A DNA stretch of 14,222 nt from Chloroflexota bacterium (GTDB lineage: Bacteria > Chloroflexota > Limnocylindria > Limnocylindrales > CSP1-4), in NCBI GenBank assembly GCA_021777365.1, contig JAJYDP010000046.1, forward strand, positions 1-14,222, read 5' to 3'. Position numbers and translations under genes: made by a program. Positions 7,899 through 14,222 of this stretch are shown in pieces. Positions within the stretch are counted from its first letter, which is position 1, and each line of letters begins with the position of its first letter. The notes beneath the pieces were generated by a model. That model was not told the DNA's origin. It saw only the letters and a list, made by a program, of their open reading frames with translations, and did no database searches.

Positions 7899-8254
7899 CG
7901 TGCGTCCTGATCAGGATCAGCCGCGCTGTTCCGATTGGCAGCCCGCCATTCGTCTCGCGCCGTTCGCCAACAGGCTCGGCATCGCCAGCCGGTGATGCCG
8001 ATCTCGTCGTAGTCGACGATCGCGGCCGTGTCGTCCGTCCCGCCGCATCGGTCGCACGTCTGCGGCACTGCGCCCTCGAGGAGTATGTCGCGCAGCGCGG
8101 CGCGCGCCGGGTGCTTCCTGCGCCAGCGCTCGCGTGCGAGCTTGGCCTTCACGTCGCGGTAGGCCGCCTGCTCGTCCGGCGACATCCGGTCCCAGCGGCA
8201 CGCTGGACACCAGGACTGCGGATGCTTGTGCTCGGGGTGCTTGGTGCGGGCCAT
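7895..8254 (-). CDS. Small zinc-binding protein, degenerate HNH-like
   Basis: This 119-residue protein starts at ATG 8254 with GAGGG six bases upstream. It contains three CxxC pairs: Cys16/Cys19, Cys67/Cys70 and Cys92/Cys95. The last two pairs bracket a DYDE segment and a following GWRCRAC motif. That layout resembles small phage HNH/zinc-ribbon proteins (CxxCG, DY, W.C..C), but the catalytic histidines expected near DY and after the last CxxC are absent, so nuclease activity is doubtful and a structural or DNA-binding zinc site is more likely. The first pair sits in a His-rich N-terminus and could bind a second metal. It lies 20 bases downstream of the helicase gene in the same direction, so the two are probably cotranscribed. 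Coding is well supported by start, ribosome site and cysteine pattern; function is not known. Confidence 0.75.
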   Translation of the reverse strand: MARTKHPEHKHPQSWCPACRWDRMSPDEQAAYRDVKAKLARERWRRKHPARAALRDILLEGAVPQTCDRCGGTDDTAAIVDYDEIGITGWRCRACWRTARDEWRAANRNSAADPDQDAR

Positions 8255-8274
8255 GGCCGTCCCTCGGGTACGAA

Positions 8275-9990
8275 TCAGGCGAAGAGCTCGTCACGGGCGT
8301 CGATCCCATCGCTTGCGGCCGATGCCAAGCCATCGACGAGCCGCAGGCTCGGGGTGGCGGTGAGGCCGGGATCTTCGCCGGGGATCCAGTACTCCCAGGG
8401 TGCCGTACGCCCGACCCCTACCTGAGCCGCCGCGAGTTGCCCCGCGGCCACGAGCGCGTCGACGCGCCGGGCCGTCGCCCAGTCCTGCCACTTCCGGGGC
8501 TGGACCCCGAGGGCGTCGAAGAAGGCCCGTCGCTCGGCCCGCATCCCCGTGGCGGCGATTCGACCGCGCACGATCTCGACGAGCCGATCCTCGAGGCTGC
8601 CCGATGGCGGGACGATCACCGACGGGACGTGGACGGGCGATGCGCCGTGGCGGGGCTGCCAGGCAGGATCGACGAGGAAGAGGGTCCGCCGGGCGAACCA
8701 CTTCACGGGCACGCTGGCGGTCATCCCGTTGCGCTGCTTGGCGACGATCAGCTCGGCCGGGACTGGCTCGGTCTCGAGCTCAGCTCGCCGCGCCGGATCG
8801 TCGTAGTACGAGGGCAGGTGCAGAAACAGGACGGCGTCGGCGTCCTGCTCGAGGCTGCCCGACTGGCGCAGGTCGGACAGCACCGGCAGATGGTCCTCTC
8901 GGCGTCGCACGTCCCGCGACATCTGCGCCAGGGCCAGGACCGGCACCTCGAGCTCCATCGCCATTGACTTGAGGGCTCCGGACACGTGGGTCAGCGCCTC
9001 GAGCAGACTGTTCGTCCTGGGCGCGGTGAGCAGATGGATATGGTCGACGATCACGAGCGCCGGCTTGCCGTGGGCTGCGATCTGCGTCTCGAGGGCGTCG
9101 CGGAGCGCCTCGGCCGTGCGCGGGAGCTTGTTGACCCGGAGGGGCAGCTGGGCGATCCGACGCACCGCCGCGATCGCGAGGGGCAGGTCGCGCTGGCTCC
9201 ACCCTGCTGGCGGGTGGTAGCCGTCCCGTACATCCGCCACCTGCGCGGCCATGCGCCGGTACACCTCCTCGGGGCTCATCTCGTAGCTCGCGACGACGAC
9301 CTCGCCGAACCGATCGGGATGCCGCTCGGCCACCGCCGCCGCGCCGAGCGCGATCTGGCTTGCGAGTGCGGACTTGCCCATCCCAGGCGGAGCCGCCAGG
9401 AGCACGAGCTCCGAGGGGCGCAGACCACCACGGAGCGCCTCGTCGAGTGGCCCTATGCCGGTCGGCAGGGCAGGGTCGGCTTCCGGCTGCGTGAACTCGG
9501 CGATGAGCTTGTCGGCGAGTTCGCCGAGGCGCGGGAAGGGGTCGCGCGGCTGTGCGGCGGCGGCCTCATCGAGCGCCGCACGCAGAGCTTCGAGGGTCGG
9601 CCCGAGCTCGCGCTTTGGGTCCGCGAGCTGCGGCCCCAGCGCGGACAGGGCGGCCGCCGTTCGGCGTCGAGCGGCCAGCTGTGCGAGCTCGGCGGCGAGC
9701 GCGGGGACTTCTGCCGGGAGCGTGCTCATGCTCGCGATGAGGCCGGAAACGTAGTCCAGTCCCCCCGCCTCGGCGAGCCGATCGAGCCGCTGCAGCTCGA
9801 GCAGGACGAGCCCAGCGGTGGAGTCGCGCCCGGCCTCGGCGAGATCGTGGCCGGCGGCATACACGGCCGCATGGCGGGGATCGGTGAAATCGGGCGCCCC
9901 GACGCCGCGCACCTGCGCGAACCCGTGCGGGTGCACCATGCACGACCCGAGCAGCGCACGCTCGAGCGCGACCATGTAGGTGTCGGACAA
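8275..9990 (-). CDS. DnaB-type replicative helicase with extra C-terminal domain
   Basis: This is a hexameric 5'-3' DNA helicase of the DnaB/RecA-fold family. Residues 5-115 match the DnaB N-terminal helical domain (ERALLGS, DFTDPRH). A linker leads to the helicase domain with Walker A PPGMGKSA (201-208, Lys206), Walker B LVIVDHIH (312-319, Asp316), LRQSGSLEQDAD (374-385) and the DNA-contact/arginine-finger segment KQRNG (418-422). All core residues are present. Residues about 460-571 form an extension absent from standard DnaB; its helices and PWEYWIP end resemble a winged helix, so it may load the helicase or bind an origin, which is inference. The start is TTG at 9990 with GAGGAG eight bases upstream; ATG 9975 is the alternative. 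The zinc-protein gene follows by 20 bases. Whether this is the chromosomal dnaB or a phage/plasmid copy cannot be told here; the extra domain and the lack of housekeeping neighbours favour an accessory copy. The insertion cassette lies 120 bp upstream. Confidence 0.88.
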   Translation of the reverse strand: MSDTYMVALERALLGSCMVHPHGFAQVRGVGAPDFTDPRHAAVYAAGHDLAEAGRDSTAGLVLLELQRLDRLAEAGGLDYVSGLIASMSTLPAEVPALAAELAQLAARRRTAAALSALGPQLADPKRELGPTLEALRAALDEAAAAQPRDPFPRLGELADKLIAEFTQPEADPALPTGIGPLDEALRGGLRPSELVLLAAPPGMGKSALASQIALGAAAVAERHPDRFGEVVVASYEMSPEEVYRRMAAQVADVRDGYHPPAGWSQRDLPLAIAAVRRIAQLPLRVNKLPRTAEALRDALETQIAAHGKPALVIVDHIHLLTAPRTNSLLEALTHVSGALKSMAMELEVPVLALAQMSRDVRRREDHLPVLSDLRQSGSLEQDADAVLFLHLPSYYDDPARRAELETEPVPAELIVAKQRNGMTASVPVKWFARRTLFLVDPAWQPRHGASPVHVPSVIVPPSGSLEDRLVEIVRGRIAATGMRAERRAFFDALGVQPRKWQDWATARRVDALVAAGQLAAAQVGVGRTAPWEYWIPGEDPGLTATPSLRLVDGLASAASDGIDARDELFA

Positions 9991-10102
9991 CTGGCCGTCT
10001 CCTCGCCGTCAGTCATGCCGCGGGTTCAGGCGCCGCCGGTCGGTGCCGCATCTGCCGCGAGCGCCGCGAGGGTCGGCAGGGCGGCCCTCCTGTCAAGCCA
10101 GG

Positions 10103-10110
10103 GCGCCATG
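10103..10110. repeat. Target-site duplication, left copy
   Basis: GCGCCATG directly abuts the outer end of the left terminal inverted repeat. An identical copy in the same orientation abuts the right repeat at 11383-11390. Exact 8-bp direct repeats at both boundaries are the hallmark of transposition. Confidence 0.85.
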
Positions 10111-10138
10111 ACTGTCCGTTATAGGCGGGGGAGAACTC
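10111..10138. repeat. Left terminal inverted repeat of insertion cassette
   Basis: This 28-bp repeat begins ACTGTCCGTTATA, then a variable base, GCGGGGGA, a variable base and AACTC. It matches the reverse complement of 11355-11382 at 26 of 28 positions (differences at 10124 and 10133). Confidence 0.88.
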
Positions 10139-10215
10139 ATCGTCGCCCGTCTGCCCTGATCACTGCGACGCCGGCGCGCGGCGGTACCGGGTCGCGTGCG
10201 GTCTCGCGTTCTGGA

Positions 10216-11238
10216 TCAGGGAGCGGGGCGCGCGAGCTGGAAGCGGTTGAAGTCCAGCTCCCCACGGATCGAGCCGATGAATGCCTGGAACTGCGCCTCG
10301 CTGGCGGCGAGCCCCGGGCCGCGCAGGCACGCGGTGATGAACGCCCCGGAGACCGCCGACCACTCCTCGGCCCCGCCGCCGATCCCGCCGCACCACGCAT
10401 CGGGCGGCGAGATCGTGCCGACCTGGGGCGGGATCGTCTCCGCCAGACCCATGTTGGGCGCGATCGTCACGAGCACCCCGTCGGCCGGGAGCGTGCGGAT
10501 TGGCGCCGCGCAGGGGCCGAACACGCCGTCCGGCGTGATCGTGGGACACGTCCCCACCGAGAGTCCGACGTTGGCGAGATAGGCGAGCGGCACTGGCCGA
10601 CCCGGGACCGCTGGCGGACCGCCCACGACCCGCCAGGCCGCCGGACGCGTCACCGTGAGCGGCCCGATCGGTCCGGTGATGAGGCCGGACCGAGTCGCTG
10701 CGGGGGTCGGGGCAGCGGATGCCGACGGCGCTGCCACGGTCACGGCCAGCAGCGGGCACTCACCGTGCGTCTCCTGCCCTGAGCTGTGGATGCAGAAGCC
10801 GGCCGAGGTGAGGACGACGCGGCCCGCGGCCACCGCCCGATAGACGCCGGTCGCGCCGCCGTCGGCGACCGAGACGAGCCGCAGGACACTCACGTCCGGG
10901 CTCCACGGGAGCGGATAGTCGGGCGCGGGCGGCAGCGATTCCTCCAGTGCCCCCGTCGTCATGTGCAGGTCGAGTTCCTGCCCGAAACGGAGGCGGACCT
11001 CGGCGGGCGGGTCAAGGAGGACGCCGGCGCATCCACCGAGTCCTCCCCGAGCCACCGTCGGCGTTCGATACACCGCGGGCCACGCGCAGGTCGTCGGGGG
11101 AGTGCCCGACGCCCACCATGGCGAGGTGGCCGGCGCGGAACGGAAGGCAGCGACGGAGATGATCAGGGCGCCGACAAGGAGCACGGCAGCGACGAGCACT
11201 AGCTTCATGATCTGGCTGCGCATCCTCCGGTCGGTCAT
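10216..11238 (-). CDS. Membrane-anchored exported protein, passenger of the cassette
   Basis: The function is unknown. From ATG 11238 (GGAG six bases upstream) it has 340 residues; ATG 11250 would add four. A hydrophobic segment at about 12-31 preceded by Arg/Lys acts as signal anchor or uncleaved signal; no lipobox cysteine follows it. The exported part has two portions joined by a Ser/Ala/Pro/Thr-rich linker (about 169-185). The first is beta-rich, with VYRAVAAGRVVLTSAG resembling Ig-like sandwich domains, and has Cys51, Cys70, Cys149 and Cys161 that could form disulfides. The second contains several cysteines (SVGTCPT, FGPCAAP, DAWCGG, TACLRG) and a predicted alpha/beta pattern. No catalytic motif was seen. 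It fills almost the whole insertion cassette and its codon use is like that of the neighbours. Nothing in it resembles a transposase. It may be a surface or immunity-type cargo, but that is speculation. Confidence 0.75.
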   Translation of the reverse strand: MTDRRMRSQIMKLVLVAAVLLVGALIISVAAFRSAPATSPWWASGTPPTTCAWPAVYRTPTVARGGLGGCAGVLLDPPAEVRLRFGQELDLHMTTGALEESLPPAPDYPLPWSPDVSVLRLVSVADGGATGVYRAVAAGRVVLTSAGFCIHSSGQETHGECPLLAVTVAAPSASAAPTPAATRSGLITGPIGPLTVTRPAAWRVVGGPPAVPGRPVPLAYLANVGLSVGTCPTITPDGVFGPCAAPIRTLPADGVLVTIAPNMGLAETIPPQVGTISPPDAWCGGIGGGAEEWSAVSGAFITACLRGPGLAASEAQFQAFIGSIRGELDFNRFQLARPAP

Positions 11239-11354
11239 CCCCGTCTCCATCGTCCTCGGGCTGCTCTTGCGACGCCGAGCCCCGCTCGCTGGTTCCCCGC
11301 GCCGCCACCGATGACCGTGCAGGCCGAGGCCCCGTCATTCATCGGCCCGTCTGG

Positions 11355-11382
11355 GAGTTATCCCCCGCGTATAACGGACAGT
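11355..11382. repeat. Right terminal inverted repeat of insertion cassette
   Basis: This is the inverted partner of 10111-10138 and ends in TATAACGGACAGT. It lies 117 bp upstream of the passenger gene's start and includes the AT-richest bases nearby, so it might also contribute promoter elements. Confidence 0.88.
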
Positions 11383-11390
11383 GCGCCATG
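11383..11390. repeat. Target-site duplication, right copy
   Basis: GCGCCATG is identical in sequence and orientation to 10103-10110 and begins at the base after the right inverted repeat. Confidence 0.85.
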
Positions 11391-11677
11391 AAGTCCGTAT
11401 CGCCCGTCGCTCCCGCCCCTGTGGAAATGGGGGCGAATCCGTTCGCGCGGCGGTTGATAGGTCGCTTCGTGCCGCCCGGGATGGCTTCGTAGGACTCCGA
11501 GGTTCACGCGACCGTGCGTCGGAGCAAAGGGGGCATCGATCGAGCACGCCTTCGGCCGTCTCGGGCGCCCGCACAGGGCGAACGTTCACCCGAGTGGTTC
11601 GTCCCCACGGTCGACACCGCGCCGAGCGGATGAACGAGGGTAGGGCTGGCGCGACAGATGGGTCGGTGGTTGATTGA
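11391..11677. other. Intergenic region, no clear gene
   Basis: This holds no convincing gene. It contains a small stem-loop GCGAA-TCCG-TTCGC near 11433-11446. Virtual removal of the insertion cassette joins this DNA to the helicase upstream region and produces a leftward open frame with moderate codon bias, ending in a 27-codon ATG frame (10109-10026), but a stop near 11500 and lack of an upstream start make it doubtful. Confidence 0.4.
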
Positions 11678-12059
11678 ATGGAGCGTCTCGCCGTTCGAGC
11701 GCGGCTCCGGAACGCCGCCTTGGCGGCTCATGCCATCCGGAACGGAACGATCGGCGGCCACCCACCCGCAGCGGACGTGCCACGCATGAACAGTGATCTC
11801 GATCGGTCGGACGCGCGCTGGATCCACGCGCCAATAGGACACGAACACGTCGCGCCCGAGACGCGCGTGGACGTGGTGCGCGATGTCCCCGGCCTGTCCG
11901 TCGCCATCCGCCTGGAGGGCGGGTTCGGCTTCTCTGCCGCGACCGGCGACCCGGAACGGCCGCTCTGGAGGATCGACGCGCCGGTGCTGGTCGGAGACGT
12001 CAAACCGTCCCATTTCGGGGCGTACCGCTACGCCGGCGCCTTCACGGTAAGAGACGTGC
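11678..12059 (+). pseudogene. Possible 5' gene fragment cut by the IS3 element
   Basis: An open frame from ATG 11678 (or ATG 11786) reads into the left end of the IS3 element at about 12060 and stops at 12160 inside it. From 11786 the codons are mostly G/C-ending and the peptide looks protein-like (for example LSVAIRLEGGFGFSAATGD and [20 protein letters not shown]). I do not recognise a family. No strong ribosome site precedes either ATG. No matching continuation was found to the right of the IS element, so the rest is deleted or this is not a gene. The opposite strand also has an open frame here, but it is a read-through of the transposase's other frame. Confidence 0.35.
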
Positions 12060-12992
12060 TGCCCCCGGAGGCTCGGTACGGGCCAGAGGGCCGGGCCGTG
12101 TTGGACATCCTGCGACGGTCGCGCGCGGCTCCTCCTCGTACTCGGCCGGGGGTGCGGTAGTTGAGCGTCGAATGCAGCCGGCAGCGGTTGTAGAAGACCT
12201 CGATGAACTCGAAGATGGCCCGGCGTGCGGCTGCTCGCGTGGGGAACGTGGCGCGGTGCACGAGCTCCTCCTTGAGCGTCGCGAAGAAGCTCTCCGCCAC
12301 CGCATTGTCCCAGCATGCCGGGGGCGGGACAGGGACTGGAGGGCGCCGTGGGCTTCCAGGAGCGCGCGGAACTCCCGCGAGGTGTCTTGACTGCCGCGAT
12401 CGGTGTGAAACACGAGCCCGGACGCCGGGTGACGCTGCTCGAGCGCCATGCTGAGCACGTCGCAGACGAGCGAGGCGCGCATGTGGTCGGCCATGACGAA
12501 GCCCACCACCCGGCGGCTGGCGAGATCGATCGCAGTGGCGAGGTAGAGCCAGCCCTCGTGGGTGCGCACGTAGGTGATGTCGCCGACGTAGGTCCGATCG
12601 AGCGCGCAGGTGCCGGGGCCGAAGGCCCGCCCCAGGCGGTCGATCGTCGGCTCCCGCACGCTCGGGTCGGGGATCGTCGTCTTGGTCCAGCGCCGCTTGG
12701 CGCGGCCGACGAGCCCCCGGCGTGCCATCAGGCGCGCCACCCGCTTCCGGCCCACCCTGATCCCCCGCCGCTGCAGAACCGCGGTGATGCGGGGTGCGCC
12801 GTAGGTGCGCCGCGAGGTCCGGTGGATCTCGACGATCGCTTCCCCGAGCCGCTCGTCGGCCAGGGAGCGGGCCGAGGGAACGTGCTGCTGCCAGACGCTG
12901 AAGGCGGAGCGGGAGACCTCGAACAGGGCGCACGCCTGGCTGACGTTGCGCGCTGCGACCTTCTCCGCCGCGATGAACGGGTACACGCTCAC
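12042..12992 (-). pseudogene. IS3 transposase OrfB, two compensating frameshifts
   Basis: OrfB is the DDE integrase-type catalytic subunit. It begins with GTG at 12992, overlapping the TGA of orfA. The N-terminal HTH_21-like region leads to the rve core: GDITYV gives the first Asp (138) and FHTDRGSQ the second (198). After LSRP the frame is lost; the expected [19 protein letters not shown] with the catalytic Glu, and [19 protein letters not shown] sequence, continue in the next frame. A second shift then returns to the first frame at [13 protein letters not shown] and stops at 12042. The shifts are a missing base near the G-run 12320-12324 and an extra base in the G-run 12148-12152. If both were corrected, the protein would be 316 residues, normal for the family. 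The stop lies just outside the inverted-repeat core. As read, the catalytic Glu is out of frame, so the protein would be inactive. Confidence 0.8.
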
Positions 12993-13352
12993 CGGGTCTC
13001 TCTGGCGAAGAACACCGTTGCCCGTCGCAGGATGTCGCGCTCCTCGCGCAGCACCCGCACCTCCTTGCGCAGGCGGGCGAGCTCCTCGCGCTCGGCGCTC
13101 GTCAGCCCGACCCGGCGGCCCGCGTCGACCTCGGCCTGGCTGACCCAGCGGCGCACTGCGGTCTCGCTCAGGTCGAGGTCCCGGGCGACCGCCGCGATCG
13201 ACTTGCCGCTCGCGCGACAGAGCTCGACCACCTCCCCCTTGTACGCGTCAGTGAACGCGCGGCGCGCTCGTCGCTGTTGCTCCATGGCGTCCATGATGGA
13301 CATCCTCTCCCGGCCCTTCCGGCCGATGCTGGATGTCCGTCAGACGGGGGCA
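12060..13352 (-). mobile_element. IS3-family insertion sequence
   Basis: The element carries the two overlapping genes orfA and orfB of the IS3 family, reading leftward. Its ends share an outer 8-bp inverted core TGCCCCCG (12060-12067) / CGGGGGCA (13345-13352). Inner blocks also match in inverted orientation: GGCCAGAGGGCCGGG (12081-12095) and CCCGGCCCTTCCGGCC (13309-13324). GGACATCC also occurs near both ends (12103-12110; 13299-13306 and inverted at 13331-13338). The length of about 1.29 kb is normal. I could not find a 3-4-bp target duplication, so exact ends may be off by a few bases. OrfB is frameshifted, so the copy is probably inactive unless the shifts are sequencing errors. Confidence 0.75.
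12989..13303 (-). CDS. IS3-family transposase OrfA
   Basis: OrfA is the small DNA-binding subunit that recognises the element's ends. From ATG 13303 it has 104 residues; ATG 13294 and 13285 are alternatives. It shows the HTH_Tnp_1 pattern: [14 protein letters not shown], then [21 protein letters not shown] as helix-turn-helix, then a heptad-like coiled coil ending in [13 protein letters not shown], all standard for IS3 OrfA. Its TGA overlaps the GTG of orfB (GTGA). No A-rich slippery run is seen near the end, so OrfB was probably made by coupled re-initiation and not by the programmed -1 frameshift used in many IS3 elements. The gene is intact. Confidence 0.88.
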   Translation of the reverse strand: MSIMDAMEQQRRARRAFTDAYKGEVVELCRASGKSIAAVARDLDLSETAVRRWVSQAEVDAGRRVGLTSAEREELARLRKEVRVLREERDILRRATVFFARETR

Positions 13353-13495
13353 ACCCCACATTCGGAAGGCTCGCCGTCCGCGCAGGGCGACCCTGACGGC
13401 GGAGGTCGCTGCGCGACCCTTGGGCCGACGGCACCGCAACGCGGACACACGAGCGGCCAGTACCCCCTTGTCTCACTTTCAGGGTACCGCGCACC

Positions 13496-13527
13496 GGGGG
13501 GCTTGCGGCAAGACGGGGGGCGTGCGG
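13496..13527. repeat. Two 13-bp direct repeats at the glycosyltransferase promoter
   Basis: GGGGGGCTTGCGG (13496-13508) and GGGGGGCGTGCGG (13515-13527) match at 12 of 13 positions with a 19-bp period. The first covers the putative -35 and the second runs up to the -10. Tandem sites at this spacing could bind a regulator on nearly the same DNA face. Confidence 0.55.
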
Positions 13528-13533
13528 TAGAGT
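13503..13533 (+). promoter_or_regulatory. Putative promoter of the glycosyltransferase gene
   Basis: TTGCGG (13503-13508) and TAGAGT (13528-13533) are separated by 19 bp. The long spacer suggests a weak or activator-dependent promoter. Transcription near 13541 would leave a leader of about 36 bases before the ATG at 13577. Confidence 0.4.
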
Positions 13534-13576
13534 CCCGGCCTTGCTCGGAACATCCACGGATCTGGGAGCTCACGAC

Positions 13577-14222
13577 ATGCGCGTCCTGTTGTCCAGCTGG
13601 GGCTCGCGGGGGGACATCGAACCGCTCGCGGCACTCGCGCTCCGGCTGCGCGACCTGGGTGCAGAGGTCCGGGTGTGCGCGCCGCCGGACGAGGAGTTCG
13701 TCGAGCTCTTCGCCCGCGTGGGCGCGACGCTCATCCCGCTCGGCCCGACCACGCGATCCGTGGCGGCCGGGCTGAAGGCGCCGTCGCCGGACGCCGCGTT
13801 CCGGCTCGCGGCAGAGCTGGTCGCCGCGCGGTTCGAGACGCTTCCCGCGGCGGCCGAGGGGTGTGACGCCATCGTCGCGACCGGCCTCATGCCGGCGGGA
13901 GCGCGGGACGTCGCAGAGTCGCTCGGCATCCGCTACGTGCTCGCGACCTTCCACATCTTCGGCCTGCCGTCGCGGCACTTCGCGCCGGCCGCGCGGCCCG
14001 GCAAGCAGTCGCCCGCGGGCGAGACCGACAACCGGGGGCTATGGGCGCAGGACGCGGAGCGCGTCAACGCGCTGTACGCGGAGCCGCTCAACCGGGGCCG
14101 CGCGGCGATCGGCTTGCCCCCAGTCGACAACGTCCGCGACTACGTCCTCACGGACCAGGTCTGGCTGGCCGCCGATCCGGTCCTTGCCCCATGGAAGGAC
14201 CTGACCGATCTCGACATCGTCC
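13577..14222 (+). CDS. GT1-family glycosyltransferase, GtfA/B-like (3' end outside window)
   Basis: This enzyme is expected to transfer a sugar from a nucleotide-sugar donor to a small lipophilic acceptor such as a natural product, sterol or lipid, in the cytoplasm or at the membrane face. The first 215 residues are present. The N-terminus MRVLLSSWGSRGDIEPLAAL and then EVRVCAPPDEEF are the hallmark acceptor-domain sequences of the GtfA/B (vancomycin-type, MGT) GT1 subfamily. Later landmarks IPLGP, AAEGCDAIVATGL, GLPPVDN and LAADPVLAPW follow the family order. The nucleotide-binding C-terminal domain lies beyond the window. The ATG has GGGAG eight bases upstream. It stands apart from the IS element, with its own promoter and tandem repeats upstream. 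In Chloroflexota and Actinomycetota such genes often act on lipids or pigments outside antibiotic clusters, so no specific product is claimed. Confidence 0.88.
   Translation, partial: MRVLLSSWGSRGDIEPLAALALRLRDLGAEVRVCAPPDEEFVELFARVGATLIPLGPTTRSVAAGLKAPSPDAAFRLAAELVAARFETLPAAAEGCDAIVATGLMPAGARDVAESLGIRYVLATFHIFGLPSRHFAPAARPGKQSPAGETDNRGLWAQDAERVNALYAEPLNRGRAAIGLPPVDNVRDYVLTDQVWLAADPVLAPWKDLTDLDIV

Larger units (their letters stand above)
10111..11382. mobile_element. Transposase-less insertion cassette (MIC-like), 1272 bp
   Basis: The element is bounded by 28-bp inverted repeats (26/28 matching) and flanked by identical 8-bp direct repeats, GCGCCATG. Its only credible gene encodes a membrane-anchored exported protein (10216-11238, leftward). 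I looked at the open frames on both strands within it and none resembles a transposase. This is the structure of a mobile insertion cassette: IS-like ends carrying a passenger gene, mobilised in trans. Several IS families make 8-bp duplications (for example IS66, ISL3, IS1595), but the terminal bases do not match a family I can name. It inserted 113 bp upstream of the helicase start codon. The exact direct repeats suggest recent insertion. Confidence 0.82.

Noticed and set aside
8986..10782. 598-codon rightward ORF
   Set aside because: It is antisense to the helicase gene and crosses the cassette boundary; composition is that of a shadow frame.
11575..11590. LexA/SOS box (GAACGTTC)
   Set aside because: The half-sites lack the four-base spacer of the Gram-positive box and no damage-response gene adjoins.
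12315..13775. 486-codon rightward ORF spanning the IS element
   Set aside because: It is antisense to orfA and orfB, whose family motifs are clear.

Overview
This is a high-G+C window (about 70 % by eye) with strong G/C preference at third codon positions and several TTG or GTG starts. Gene content (PadR plus HAAS membrane protein, GtfA/B-type glycosyltransferase) fits a Chloroflexota or Actinomycetota bacterium; I cannot place it further. Most of the window is accessory DNA.

Layout. Positions 1-2494 read leftward: a HAAS-type multi-pass membrane protein (cut by the window edge), its overlapping PadR-family regulator with a near-perfect 21-bp palindrome beside the regulator's helix-turn-helix, and an unrecognised 284-codon gene. 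Positions 2495-3103 hold no convincing gene but do hold a 30-bp near-perfect palindrome, two other hairpins (one resembling a type I-E CRISPR repeat) and a probable promoter. Positions 3104-7898 read rightward: a large single-chain restriction-modification enzyme (PD-(D/E)xK nuclease plus N6-adenine methyltransferase) followed by a DUF5677-like gene that carries a one-base frameshift. Positions 7895-9990 read leftward: a DnaB-type helicase with an extra C-terminal domain, and a small cysteine-rich protein resembling a degenerate HNH fold.

The clearest unusual object is at 10111-11382: a 1272-bp element with 28-bp terminal inverted repeats (26/28 matching), flanked by an exact 8-bp direct repeat (GCGCCATG). 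It contains no transposase, only one gene for a membrane-anchored exported protein. It looks like an intact mobile insertion cassette moved in trans by an enzyme encoded elsewhere.

At about 12060-13352 lies an IS3-family element with orfA and orfB. OrfB contains two compensating one-base shifts, both in runs of five G. The element interrupts or abuts an open reading frame of unknown function. The window ends in the 5' part of a GT1-family glycosyltransferase whose promoter region has two 13-bp direct repeats.

How the parts fit: the restriction-modification/DUF5677 pair is likely a defence unit. The helicase pair looks like a replication module of a mobile element or an accessory helicase. 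The two insertion elements show this stretch accumulates mobile DNA. Three apparent frameshifts in homopolymer runs mean that sequencing error should be excluded before calling any of these genes dead.
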